A DNA stretch of 9,478 nucleotides from PALSA-505 sp035308365. GTDB taxonomy: Bacteria > Actinomycetota > Actinomycetes > Streptosporangiales > Streptosporangiaceae. Position 1 is the stretch's first letter. Each line of letters starts with the position of its first letter. The DNA lies in the NCBI GenBank assembly GCA_035308365.1, contig DATGGU010000081.1:1-9478 (forward strand), written 5' to 3'. Under the pieces are notes generated by a model. It was not told the DNA's origin, searched no databases, and saw nothing but the letters and a program-made list of their open reading frames with translations. Below are positions 1 to 6,929 of this stretch, in pieces. The translations under genes were made by a program, and so were the position numbers.

Positions 1-136
1 CCAGCGCGGCCAGCCGCCGGGCGATGGCGTACCCGATGCCCGCGCGCCTGCTGACGCCGGTCACCACCGCCGCCCGCCCGCGCAATGGCAGCACGTCCCG
101 CCGCAACTGATCGAGTGTGGGCTCACCGGAACTCAT
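1..136 (-). CDS. Short-chain dehydrogenase/reductase (SDR), N-terminal fragment cut by window edge
   Basis: Reading the minus strand from ATG at 136 gives 45 residues before the left edge. After a 19-residue leader comes GRAAVVTGVSRRAGIGYAIA (residues 20-39). This is the first beta strand and the glycine-rich TGxxxxxGIG dinucleotide-binding turn (residues 26-35) of a Rossmann-fold SDR, which uses NAD(H) or NADP(H). The catalytic Ser-Tyr-Lys residues lie outside the window, so substrate and pathway cannot be named. No convincing Shine-Dalgarno precedes ATG 136. GTG at 94 (residue 15), closer to the usual SDR start, is an alternative, also with a weak ribosome site. The gene lies downstream of the HNH gene on the same strand, separated by 103 bp that contain a strong hairpin, so it is probably transcribed separately. 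SDR assignment is firm; exact start is not. Confidence 0.8.
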   Translation of the reverse strand, partial: MSSGEPTLDQLRRDVLPLRGRAAVVTGVSRRAGIGYAIARRLAAL

Positions 137-196
137 GATCGACAGTTTGCGGCCAGGGACGGAGCCGGTGCCGGGAATCGATGGAATTGCTGGTAA

Positions 197-239
197 CCAG
201 CCGGGCGCCGTGCTGGCACTCACGGAAACGCCCGGCTGG
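197..239 (-). terminator. Two-tier stem-loop directly after the HNH gene stop codon
   Basis: CCAGCCGGGCG (197-207) pairs perfectly with CGCCCGGCTGG (229-239), an 11-bp GC-rich stem. Inside it CCGTG (208-212) pairs with CACGG (221-225), with AAA bulged out and an 8-base loop. On the minus strand the structure begins at the base after the TAG stop (242-240). There is no T run after it, as is common for actinomycete terminators, so a role in ending the HNH transcript or protecting its 3' end is inferred from position and stability. Confidence 0.6.
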
Positions 240-2471
240 CTACTCCCGGGTGGGCATGGTGACGTGCTGTCTCCCAGCTGGGGTGATCCAGGCCATGACG
301 CCTGGGCTGGTTTGTTCGAGTCTCCAGTCCTCGGATTGCTTGAGCCGATGATGTCGCCTGCAAAGCGGGGCGAGATTACATTCACATGTAATTCCACCGT
401 CATCATAGGGAATGCTGTGGTCGAGGTCGCATCTGATCGCTGGGTGACGGCAGCCGGGGAAGGTGCACGTGCTGCTGCGGGTCCGGATCAGCTCCTGGAG
501 GCCGGGGCTGGGCCGGTATCCGGGCTCTTGGTTATGGTGGTCACAGTCGCCGGAGGCGATGGGCCGTGCGGTGATGGTCACGGTCCAGCTTCCGTCGCCG
601 CCCTGCGTGGCACGGCGACGGGCGCGGCCGTGCCCCAGGGCTTGGCCGTCGGGGCTGGTGACAGTGAAGAGCCAGCGAGTGGTGGGATGCCCGGCGGCGG
701 CACAGGCCAGCGCCCGGGTGGAATCGGGGTCCAGTGGGCCGTATCCGGCGGCGGAACCAGGCGCGTCGGACATACCGAGCAACGTGGTCAACGGGACAGT
801 CAAGTGCACCGACCCAGCGAGCGGCGGCACCATCTCTTCTGACCCGGGAAAGCTCAGCCCGGGCGGGATGAATTGGGCGTCCGTGCTGGCCGGGTGGCTG
901 GGGCCGGGGTGAGTGTTGCTGTCCGGTACGGTGTGCGCTGCCTCGGGCGGGGTGAACTGGGCTTTCGTGCTGGCCGGGTGGCTGGGGTGGGTGTTGCTGT
1001 CTGGTTCGGTGTGCGCTGCTTCGGGCGGGGTGAACTGGGCGTCTGCGCTGGCCGGACAGGCACACCCGGGGGCGGTGGCACCGCCGGAGCCCGGTCCATG
1101 GCGGCGCTGTGCGGGCGCGCCGGGGGTTTGCGCTGGTGGGAGCAGGCTGACGGGCGGGGTGGTTACGTCTTGGCCGAGCAGCAGGGCCAGGTAGGCGTGG
1201 GCGCGCAGCAGGTCCAGGCCGCCGACGGCGCCCTGCTTCTTCCATGCGGCGGCGATCCGGCAGAGCCGCTGGTCGGCGGCCAGCACGCTGGCCGGAGGGA
1301 GGTTACGGCCGCTCAGCGACGCGGTCCCCTCCGGGTCGGCCCAATATTCGACGCGGGCGTGCCGCAGGGCCTGTTCGCGACGGCGGCGGGCCGCTTGAGG
1401 ATCGGCAGACAGGACCGTCCGGCTCACTGCGGCGCGCAGTTGGCCCGTGGTTTGTTCTGGCGCACGGGGCAGCACGGCGCGTTCGACTGCGGCGGCGTGT
1501 TCGGCGGTCAGGCTGCTGGTCCCATCGACGATGATCTTGGCTCGCGGCAGGTCGATCCGCCCGGTCCGCAGGGCGGCAGCAGTACCGGGCAGCCGGATGG
1601 CCAGATCCAGCGCCAGACCCAGCTCAGCCTCGGCGGCCGTGTGGGTCAGCGTGAGGGCAGCGGCGAGCTCGTCCGCAATGAACTCACTCAGCGCACGCGG
1701 AAAGCCCACGTCAGATTCGTGCGCAAGCGAGACCGGGCGAGCCGGCGGTGCGGCCTGGTCGGCCGGCTGGGGCGTAGACGAGACCGGATGGGTTGGCGGT
1801 GCGGCCTGCCCGGCGGGTTGGGGTGTGGGTGAGACTGGGTGGGCTAGTGGCGTGGGCTGGTGCGTAGTGGCTGGCGATGGTGGTGCGAACTGCCTGCCGG
1901 GCGGGGTGTCGTTGGCCGGGCGCCGCCTGGCCAACTCGGCCACCGCGGCCAGCTCTTGGGCTTGTGCCCAGGATGTCTGCCGCCGCCACGCCCGGATAAC
2001 ACCGATGAGTTCGTCGTCACTCAGCGTCCCGATGTGGGCGCAGGCGTCGTCCGAAAACCCGGCCAGGGCCGCTCCGGGGGCCAGCACGTCGAGTGGGCCG
2101 CCATCGGCGAAGCCGGTCCCGCCGCCGGATCCGTCCCGGACCAGAAACCCAGCAGGCCACACCGAGCCGCTATCGCGATCCGGCACAGTCCCGCCGGGTG
2201 GCACGATCCCGTCCGGCCAGGCTTCCCGCATCATCCAGGCCGGTTGCGACGGCGCGGCGGCAACCAGTTCTTCCAGTTCCGCGTCCGACAGCGCGAGCAG
2301 TTCGGCCGGCATCCCGCAGTCCGGGTCGGGCCAGCCGCAGGCGTCCTCATCCGGTGGGATGTCCGCGTCGGTGAGCGACGCCTCGCAGGCCGCCAGGATG
2401 TCCTCCTGGCTCTCTGGCTGGCCAATGCTCTCTGGCTGGCCAATGCTCCCTGGCTGGTCGATGCAAGACAT
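240..2471 (-). CDS. DUF222 / HNH endonuclease domain protein (13E12-repeat type)
   Basis: A 743-residue protein from ATG 2471, chosen because GGAGGTGA sits 5 bases upstream; an in-frame TTG at 2495 adds eight residues but has no such site. Residues about 255-434 fit the alpha-helical DUF222 domain, including the RTGRIDLPRAK and AVGGLDLLRAHAYLALLLGQ segments. The C-terminus holds an HNH nuclease fold. Residues 669-674 read CTFPGC, followed by a D-H pair (684-685), N699 and CRRHH (704-708), so the two zinc-knuckle cysteine pairs and the HNH catalytic residues are all present. Such proteins are abundant in actinobacteria, often in several copies per genome; their natural role is unproven, with nuclease activity predicted. 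Odd here are three low-complexity Pro/Ala-rich repeat tracts: two short N-terminal ones and a 26-28-residue repeat in the linker between DUF222 and HNH. The gene is divergent from recD2 and ends at a hairpin. Confidence 0.87.
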   Translation of the reverse strand: MSCIDQPGSIGQPESIGQPESQEDILAACEASLTDADIPPDEDACGWPDPDCGMPAELLALSDAELEELVAAAPSQPAWMMREAWPDGIVPPGGTVPDRDSGSVWPAGFLVRDGSGGGTGFADGGPLDVLAPGAALAGFSDDACAHIGTLSDDELIGVIRAWRRQTSWAQAQELAAVAELARRRPANDTPPGRQFAPPSPATTHQPTPLAHPVSPTPQPAGQAAPPTHPVSSTPQPADQAAPPARPVSLAHESDVGFPRALSEFIADELAAALTLTHTAAEAELGLALDLAIRLPGTAAALRTGRIDLPRAKIIVDGTSSLTAEHAAAVERAVLPRAPEQTTGQLRAAVSRTVLSADPQAARRRREQALRHARVEYWADPEGTASLSGRNLPPASVLAADQRLCRIAAAWKKQGAVGGLDLLRAHAYLALLLGQDVTTPPVSLLPPAQTPGAPAQRRHGPGSGGATAPGCACPASADAQFTPPEAAHTEPDSNTHPSHPASTKAQFTPPEAAHTVPDSNTHPGPSHPASTDAQFIPPGLSFPGSEEMVPPLAGSVHLTVPLTTLLGMSDAPGSAAGYGPLDPDSTRALACAAAGHPTTRWLFTVTSPDGQALGHGRARRRATQGGDGSWTVTITARPIASGDCDHHNQEPGYRPSPGLQELIRTRSSTCTFPGCRHPAIRCDLDHSIPYDDGGITCECNLAPLCRRHHRLKQSEDWRLEQTSPGVMAWITPAGRQHVTMPTRE
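869..1056 (-). repeat. In-frame tandem repeat, 78-84 bp unit, in HNH gene linker
   Basis: The landmark TGAAYTGGGC recurs at 869, 953 and 1031, giving units of 84 and 78 bp plus a partial third. In the protein this is 28- and 26-residue repeats with the core AQFTPPEAAHTEPDSNTHP, lying between DUF222 and the HNH domain. The copies are close to identical, and the length difference is six bases (two codons, GP). This suggests recent, frame-preserving expansion of a flexible Pro-rich linker. Confidence 0.85.
1744..1845 (-). repeat. In-frame tandem repeat, 51-bp unit x2, in HNH gene
   Basis: GGCGGTGCGGCCTG begins at 1744 and again at 1795, giving a 51-bp period. In the protein this is 17 residues twice, with the pattern HPVSxTPQPAxQAAPPx, just N-terminal to the DUF222 core. 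It is a Pro/Ala-rich, probably disordered, spacer. Confidence 0.8.
2411..2464 (-). repeat. In-frame tandem repeat, 18-bp unit x3, at HNH gene 5' end
   Basis: Three adjacent 18-bp units (2411-2428, 2429-2446, 2447-2464). The first two are identical (TCTCTGGCTGGCCAATGC) and the third has three changes. They encode SIGQPE-type hexapeptides within the first 25 residues of the protein, two codons after the chosen ATG. Copy-number change would keep the reading frame. Confidence 0.85.
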
Positions 2472-2476
2472 GTCGC

Positions 2477-2484
2477 TCACCTCC
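2477..2484 (-). promoter_or_regulatory. Shine-Dalgarno site that fixes the HNH gene start
   Basis: Read on the minus strand, GGAGGTGA lies 5 bases before ATG 2471 (8 bases counted from GGAGG). It matches the 16S anti-SD sequence closely and supports ATG 2471 over the upstream in-frame TTG 2495, which would place this site inside the coding region. Confidence 0.75.
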
Positions 2485-2515
2485 GTCTCACCCAATAAAC
2501 CATCAATCTTCGAAC

Positions 2516-2546
2516 ACTATATCGCATCGCCGTCACATCCGTCCAA
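2516..2546 (-). promoter_or_regulatory. Candidate sigma-70-type promoter for the HNH gene
   Basis: On the minus strand, TTGGAC (2546-2541) is followed after 19 bp by TATAGT (2521-2516), a five-of-six match to the -10 consensus. Transcription would begin near 2509, about 38 bases before the ATG. The spacer is longer than ideal and the -35 is weak. It lies in the comparatively AT-rich 194-bp gap between HNH and recD2, in which I see no convincing -10 for recD2. Confidence 0.35.
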
Positions 2547-2665
2547 GCGACACGCCGCGCTTAGCGATTGACCAGCCGATACCGTAAGGAACAGCAGAAC
2601 TCCCCATCAGACAGCGGCGTGAACCCCGGCGACTACGGCGCCGGCACACCGCGAACCCGGGCAGG

Positions 2666-4945
2666 ATGTCTGGTGTGACCAGTGCTCGCCCAGTTTTGCC
2701 CGGGGCACCGACGGATTCGGTGCTTGAAGCGGTCCTCGAACGCGTCACCTACGCCAACGAGGAGACCGGCTACACGATCGCCCGGGTGGCTACCAGTGGT
2801 CACGGTCCAGACCTGCTGACCGTGGTCGGGCCGCTGCTCGGCGCCCAGGTCGGCGAGAGCCTGCGGCTGACCGGCCGGTGGACGACGCACCCGAAGTACG
2901 GCAAGCAGTTCGAGGTCCGCTCCTACGCGACCGTGCTGCCCGCGACCATCCAGGGCATCCAGCGCTATCTCGGCTCCGGACTGATCAAGGGCATCGGCCC
3001 GGTGATGGCCGAACGCATGGTCAATCACTTCGGCACCGACGTGCTCCGGGTCATCGAGGAAGAGCCGCAGCGCCTGCTGGAAGTCCCCGGTGTCGGGCCC
3101 AAGCGGACGCAGAAGGTCGCCGACGCCTGGGAGGAACAGAAGGCGATCAAGGAGGTGATGGTCTTCCTTCAGGGCGTGGGAGTGTCCACCTCTCTAGCGG
3201 TAAAGATCTACAAGAAGTACCGCGACGCCTCTGTCGACGTGGTCCGCAACGAGCCGTACCGGCTGGCCGCCGACGTGTGGGGGATCGGCTTCAAGACCGC
3301 CGACACGATCGCCCAGGCGGTCGGCATTCCGCACGACAGCCCCGAACGGATCAAGGCCGGACTCCAGTACACCCTGTCCGAAGCCGCCGATGACGGTCAC
3401 TGTTTCCTGCCGGCACCCAATCTGATCACCGACGCGGCGAAGATCCTCGACGTCGACCGGGAGATGATCACGCCCTGCCTGGACGAGCTGGCCGCCGAGG
3501 AAGGCGTGATCAGCGAGCCGGTGCCGGCCGGCGATCACGACGTGCCGGCCATCTACCTGGTGCCGTTTCACCGCGCCGAACGGTCCCTCGCCGGAGGCCT
3601 GCTGGAGCTGCTCCATGCCAGCCACGACCGGATGGCCGCGTTCGGCCAGGTCGACTGGGACCAGGCGCTGACCTGGCTGCGCGGCCGCACCGGCGCCGAG
3701 CTCGCGCCTGAGCAGGAGCAGGCGGTCAGGCTCGCGCTCACCGAGAAGGTCGCTGTCCTCACCGGCGGCCCCGGCTGCGGCAAGAGCTTCACGGTCCGCT
3801 CGATCGTCGAGCTGGCCGCGGCCAAGAAGGCCAAGGTCGTGCTGCTCGCGCCGACCGGGCGGGCGGCCAAACGACTGGCCGAGCTGACCGGCCACCCGGC
3901 CTCGACCGTGCACCGGCTGCTCCAGCTCCAGCCGGGCGGCGAGCCCAAGTTCGACCGTGACAACCCGCTGGACGCCGACCTGGTCGTGCTCGACGAAGCC
4001 TCCATGGTCGATTTGATCCTGGCGAACAAGCTGGTCAAGGCCGTGCCCAAGGGCGCGCACCTGCTGCTGGTCGGCGACGTGGACCAGCTCCCGTCGGTCG
4101 GCGCGGGTGAGGTGCTGCGGGACCTCCTGGCCGCGAAGGACGTGATCCCGCGCACCCGGCTGACGAAGATATTCCGGCAGGCCCAGCAGTCCGGGATCGT
4201 GGTGAACGCGCACCGGGTCAACGAGGGCACCCCGCCGAAACTGCACGGCTTCCCGGACTTCTACTGGTTCACCTGCGACGATACCGAGCAGGCCGCCGCG
4301 CTCACGGTGGATGTGGTGGCGCACCGGATACCCCGCCGGTTCGGCCTGGACGCGCGCCGCGATGTCCAGGTGCTGACGCCGATGCACCGTGGTCCGGCCG
4401 GGGCGGGCAACCTGAACATCCTGCTCCAGGAGAAGCTGACCCCCTACCGCGAGGGCGCGCCGGAGCGGCGCTACGGTGGCCGGGTGTTCCGGGTCGGGGA
4501 CAAGGTCACCCAGCTCCGTAACAACTACGACAAGGGTGCGGCCGGGGTCTTCAACGGTACGGTGGGCGTGGTCACCGCGATGTCCCTGGAGGACAGCAAG
4601 CTCACCATGGTCACCGACGAGGACGAGAGCGTCGATTACGGCTTCGACGAACTGGACGAGCTGGCGCACGCCTACGCCGCGACCATCCACCGTTCCCAGG
4701 GCAGCGAGTACCCGGCCGTGGTCATCCCGCTGACCACCAGCGCCTGGATGATGCTCCGCCGCAACCTGCTCTACACCGCGATCACCAGGGCCAAGAAGCT
4801 GGTCGTCCTGGTCGGCTCCCGCCGCGCGCTGGCCGTCGCCGTGCGCACCCCCGGCGCCGGCCGCCGCCACACCGGCCTCACGCACCGCCTGATCACGGCC
4901 GGGCCGGCCGCCGAATTCGATGAGTCCGGGGGCCGGCCATTCTAA
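2666..4945 (+). CDS. recD2: RecD2-type ATP-dependent DNA helicase (SF1B, 5'-3')
   Basis: 759 residues with complete RecD2 architecture. The N-terminal region (about 15-95) and two helix-hairpin-helix segments (LIKGIGPVMAERMVNHFG at 106-123; VPGVGPKRTQKV at 140-151) precede the helicase core. Motifs seen are Walker A GGPGCGKS (367-374), motif Ia LAPTGRAAKR (394-403), motif II DEAS (443-446), motif III LVGDVDQLPSVGAG (468-481), motif IV RLTKIFRQ (498-505), motif V ATIHRSQGSEYP (672-683) and motif VI YTAITRAK (703-710), with an SH3-like insert near 608-650. Family members unwind DNA 5' to 3' with ATP and act in repair independently of RecBC; length is normal. No spaced ribosome site precedes ATG 2666. 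GTG 2675 has GGCAGG 9 bases upstream and may be the true start, shortening the protein by three residues. It is divergent from HNH and 91 bp upstream of the next co-directional gene. Confidence 0.95.
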   Translation: MSGVTSARPVLPGAPTDSVLEAVLERVTYANEETGYTIARVATSGHGPDLLTVVGPLLGAQVGESLRLTGRWTTHPKYGKQFEVRSYATVLPATIQGIQRYLGSGLIKGIGPVMAERMVNHFGTDVLRVIEEEPQRLLEVPGVGPKRTQKVADAWEEQKAIKEVMVFLQGVGVSTSLAVKIYKKYRDASVDVVRNEPYRLAADVWGIGFKTADTIAQAVGIPHDSPERIKAGLQYTLSEAADDGHCFLPAPNLITDAAKILDVDREMITPCLDELAAEEGVISEPVPAGDHDVPAIYLVPFHRAERSLAGGLLELLHASHDRMAAFGQVDWDQALTWLRGRTGAELAPEQEQAVRLALTEKVAVLTGGPGCGKSFTVRSIVELAAAKKAKVVLLAPTGRAAKRLAELTGHPASTVHRLLQLQPGGEPKFDRDNPLDADLVVLDEASMVDLILANKLVKAVPKGAHLLLVGDVDQLPSVGAGEVLRDLLAAKDVIPRTRLTKIFRQAQQSGIVVNAHRVNEGTPPKLHGFPDFYWFTCDDTEQAAALTVDVVAHRIPRRFGLDARRDVQVLTPMHRGPAGAGNLNILLQEKLTPYREGAPERRYGGRVFRVGDKVTQLRNNYDKGAAGVFNGTVGVVTAMSLEDSKLTMVTDEDESVDYGFDELDELAHAYAATIHRSQGSEYPAVVIPLTTSAWMMLRRNLLYTAITRAKKLVVLVGSRRALAVAVRTPGAGRRHTGLTHRLITAGPAAEFDESGGRPF

Positions 4946-4986
4946 AGATCATTTAAGACCTGGAATATTACGAAGGGGGCCGGCCA
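4928..4986 (+). repeat. 12-bp direct repeats flanking an AT-rich segment at the recD2 3' end
   Basis: GGGGGCCGGCCA occurs at 4928-4939 and again, identically, at 4975-4986. The 35 bases between them hold the recD2 TAA stop (4943-4945) and are strikingly AT-rich for this genome. Each copy contains the palindrome GGCCGGCC or close to it. The arrangement could be the scar of a small insertion or duplication, or coincidence of a GC-rich motif; no transposase or longer inverted ends are visible. Confidence 0.5.
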
Positions 4987-5020
4987 GGTGCGGATCCGTA
5001 CCCCCCCTCGCAGTCCGGAC

Positions 5021-5028
5021 GGAGGGAG
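5021..5028 (+). promoter_or_regulatory. Shine-Dalgarno site that fixes the winged-helix gene start
   Basis: GGAGGGAG lies 8 bases before GTG 5037. The same frame is open back to an ATG at 4920, inside recD2, but only this GTG has a good ribosome site and it sits where the family's conserved N-terminus begins. Confidence 0.7.
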
Positions 5029-5036
5029 CGGCGCGC

Positions 5037-6929
5037 GTGGTTACGCTGGACGCCCGGTCGCTGAACCGGGCGACCCTGGCCCGCCAGCTCCTGCTGGAGC
5101 GGGCCTGCCTTCCGGCCTTGGACGCGATCGAGCGGCTGGCCGGGATGCAGGCGCAGGCGCCACTGTCGCCCTACGTCGGCCTGTGGACCAGGCTGCATTC
5201 GTTCCGGCACGACGAACTCGCCGGGCTGCTGCTCGGCCGCCGTGCGGTCCGCACCCACCTGATGCGGACGACCGTGCACCTGGTCAGCGCGCGGGACGCG
5301 CTGTGGCTCTGGCCGCTGACCCACATCGTGCACGAGCGCGGTTTCGCCAGCGGCAGCCCGTTCGGCCGCCGGCTGGCCGGGGTCGACCTCGATGACCTGG
5401 TCGCGGCCGGCCGGCAACTGCTCGCCGGCCGGCCGCTGACCCGGGCGGAGCTGGGCCGCGAGCTGGCGAAAACGTGGCGGGACTATGACCCGGCCGACCT
5501 TGCCTACGGGGTGAGTTACCTGGTCGCCGTGCTCCAGGTGCCGCCGCGCGGCGTCTGGGGGCAGCCGCAGGCGAGGGTGGCGGTGGCGCCCATCCAGACC
5601 TGGCTGGGCGAGACGTTCGACCCGGCGCCATCGGCCGCTGAACTGATCCGGCGGTACCTGGCCGCCTTCGGCCCGGCGACCGTCAGCGACATCCAGGCCT
5701 GGTCCGGGCTCACCCGGCTGCGTGAGGTGGTGGCGGGGATGACCGGCGAGCTGTGGACCGCGCGGGACGAGAGCGGAGCCGAGCTGTTCGATCTGCCGGA
5801 CGCACCGCGGCCCGGGCCGGACCGGCCCGCGCCGGTGCGGTTCCTGCCCGAGTACGACAACCTGCTGCTTTCCCACGCCGACCGCAGCCGGGTCAACCCG
5901 GCCGGCCGCCCGGTGCCGCTGCCAGCCGGGCACGGCGCCAGGACCGGGACCCTTCTGGTCGACGGCGTCTGGAACGGGATCTGGAGCCTCGACCGCTCCG
6001 CGGGCGGCGCGACGTTGCGGATCGAGACGTATTCGCGGGTGCCTGCCGATGAACTCGAAGCCGAAGGCGCCGGTTTGCTGCGGTTCCTGGGCGCGGATGC
6101 CGGCCCTCGGTGCGTGGAAATCCGCCCCGGCGCCTTATCCCCGGGCCGGGTTCCTGCCCAGATAGCCGACGAGCCGGTCGCTGGCGCTCGCCTGGCCGGG
6201 CACCGCGACCGGGTGTGCGAACAGTTCCGGCCGGTCGGCGTCGCTGACCAGCAGCGGCGTGATCCGCAGCATCTCCTGCGCCAGTTCCTCGGGAATCGGC
6301 AACAGCGCCCCGCAGGCGCACCCGATGTCCCAGCCGTGCACGGCAACATCCACCGCCCCGGCGCTGGTCACGATGCTGGCCGGGACCGGGTAACCGCCCA
6401 CGGTCACCAGGTGGTCGCCGGCGATGGCCAGCGACCCGAGCAGGTGGCAGGCGCGGCCGCGCAGCGCCGCGACCAGGTACGCCGCTGGATCATTGGCCGG
6501 GGGGCGTTTCCCCGGCCTGCCATGCCCTGGCAGGCTCTGCCGCGGGCCGCCGGCGCCCCGGTCGCCGGGCGCGACCTCCCGCAGGTCCATGGCTTCCTGC
6601 AGCGCGGTCAGCGAGTCGGTCATGTGCACGAGCAGCGCGGCCAGATCCCACTGGATACATGGAGTCGGGCTTTTCAGTGCTGCCGTGGTCACGCCGTTGA
6701 GCTGGCCGAGGGTGTAGCTGATCGCGCGTTCCAGCAGGGCGGTCCCGCCGGACAGTGCGGCCGCGGCCTGCGCCTCGGTCATGACCCGGCCGGGATGAAG
6801 TCCGGCAGGCCGAACCGCTGGAACAGGGTGAGGTCGAAGAACACGGCGACGTGGTCGATGACCGGCCCGGTCCGGCCCGCCTGCCCGGTCGCGGCGGACC
6901 CGTCCGGCTCGGTCATGTGCAGCACATGA
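5037..6929 (+). CDS. Winged-helix HTH_42 (DUF1006/AlkZ-like) protein; reading frame runs past its natural end
   Basis: From GTG 5037 the first ~363 residues match the HTH_42 (PF06224) winged-helix family. Visible blocks are MQAQAPLSPYVGLW (37-50), THLMRTTVHLV (73-83), VPPRGVWGQPQA (168-179), LPEYDNLLLSHADR (270-283) and a terminal LRIETYSRVPADELEAEG segment (327-344). The family contains DNA glycosylases AlkZ and YcaQ/AlkX, which remove alkylated or crosslinked bases using a Q-x-(Q/D) motif; here Q38-A-Q40 sits at the matching N-terminal place. Other members are uncharacterised, so glycosylase activity is inference. The oddity is the end: the family normally stops near residue 365-380 (about nt 6125-6170), yet this frame has no stop until 6929. 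It crosses the whole convergent gene at 6135-6782 and about 150 bp of the sigma gene. The last ~265 residues look like antisense noise (Gly/Arg/Ala/Gln-rich). A lost stop or frameshift is likely; the +1 frame stops at 6163-6165. Confidence 0.72.
   Translation: MVTLDARSLNRATLARQLLLERACLPALDAIERLAGMQAQAPLSPYVGLWTRLHSFRHDELAGLLLGRRAVRTHLMRTTVHLVSARDALWLWPLTHIVHERGFASGSPFGRRLAGVDLDDLVAAGRQLLAGRPLTRAELGRELAKTWRDYDPADLAYGVSYLVAVLQVPPRGVWGQPQARVAVAPIQTWLGETFDPAPSAAELIRRYLAAFGPATVSDIQAWSGLTRLREVVAGMTGELWTARDESGAELFDLPDAPRPGPDRPAPVRFLPEYDNLLLSHADRSRVNPAGRPVPLPAGHGARTGTLLVDGVWNGIWSLDRSAGGATLRIETYSRVPADELEAEGAGLLRFLGADAGPRCVEIRPGALSPGRVPAQIADEPVAGARLAGHRDRVCEQFRPVGVADQQRRDPQHLLRQFLGNRQQRPAGAPDVPAVHGNIHRPGAGHDAGRDRVTAHGHQVVAGDGQRPEQVAGAAAQRRDQVRRWIIGRGAFPRPAMPWQALPRAAGAPVAGRDLPQVHGFLQRGQRVGHVHEQRGQIPLDTWSRAFQCCRGHAVELAEGVADRAFQQGGPAGQCGRGLRLGHDPAGMKSGRPNRWNRVRSKNTATWSMTGPVRPACPVAADPSGSVMCST
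6135..6782 (-). CDS. DinB/mycothiol-dependent maleylpyruvate isomerase-fold protein (TIGR03086-like)
   Basis: 215 residues. The N-terminal four-helix segment with CIQWDLAALLVHMTDSLTAL (42-61) and the later VDVAVHGWDIG (144-154) are the two signature blocks of the MDMPI_N/DinB-like superfamily. H53 and H149 fit the metal-binding histidines. Four residues before H149 these proteins usually carry Glu; here it is D145, a conservative change that could still bind metal. Characterised relatives use mycothiol as thiol cofactor, but most TIGR03086 members have no known substrate, so the reaction is unknown. Its ATG overlaps the TGA of the sigma gene (ATGA, 6782-6779), so it is translationally coupled as second gene of that operon. 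The Gly/Pro/Arg-rich stretch at 72-97 is probably a loop. Its TAA (6137-6135) abuts the domain end of the convergent winged-helix gene, leaving no room for an intergenic terminator. Confidence 0.83.
   Translation of the reverse strand: MTEAQAAAALSGGTALLERAISYTLGQLNGVTTAALKSPTPCIQWDLAALLVHMTDSLTALQEAMDLREVAPGDRGAGGPRQSLPGHGRPGKRPPANDPAAYLVAALRGRACHLLGSLAIAGDHLVTVGGYPVPASIVTSAGAVDVAVHGWDIGCACGALLPIPEELAQEMLRITPLLVSDADRPELFAHPVAVPGQASASDRLVGYLGRNPARG

Noticed and set aside
873..2571. Long plus-strand frames opposite the HNH gene
   Set aside because: They mirror a DUF222/HNH gene with a good ribosome site; no recognisable domain on the plus strand.
2568..2596. Promoter for recD2 from TTGACC at 2568-2573
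   Set aside because: The -35-like hexamer is good, but no acceptable -10 lies 16-19 bp downstream (ACAGCA at 17 bp).
3194..4885. Long minus-strand open frame opposite recD2
   Set aside because: It is antisense to a helicase with all motifs intact; its composition (His/Gln/Gly/Arg-rich) is typical of shadow frames in high-GC DNA.
4920..5036. Upstream ATG 4920 as start of the winged-helix gene
   Set aside because: It lies inside recD2 and adds 39 residues with no family similarity, while GTG 5037 has a strong, well-spaced ribosome site.
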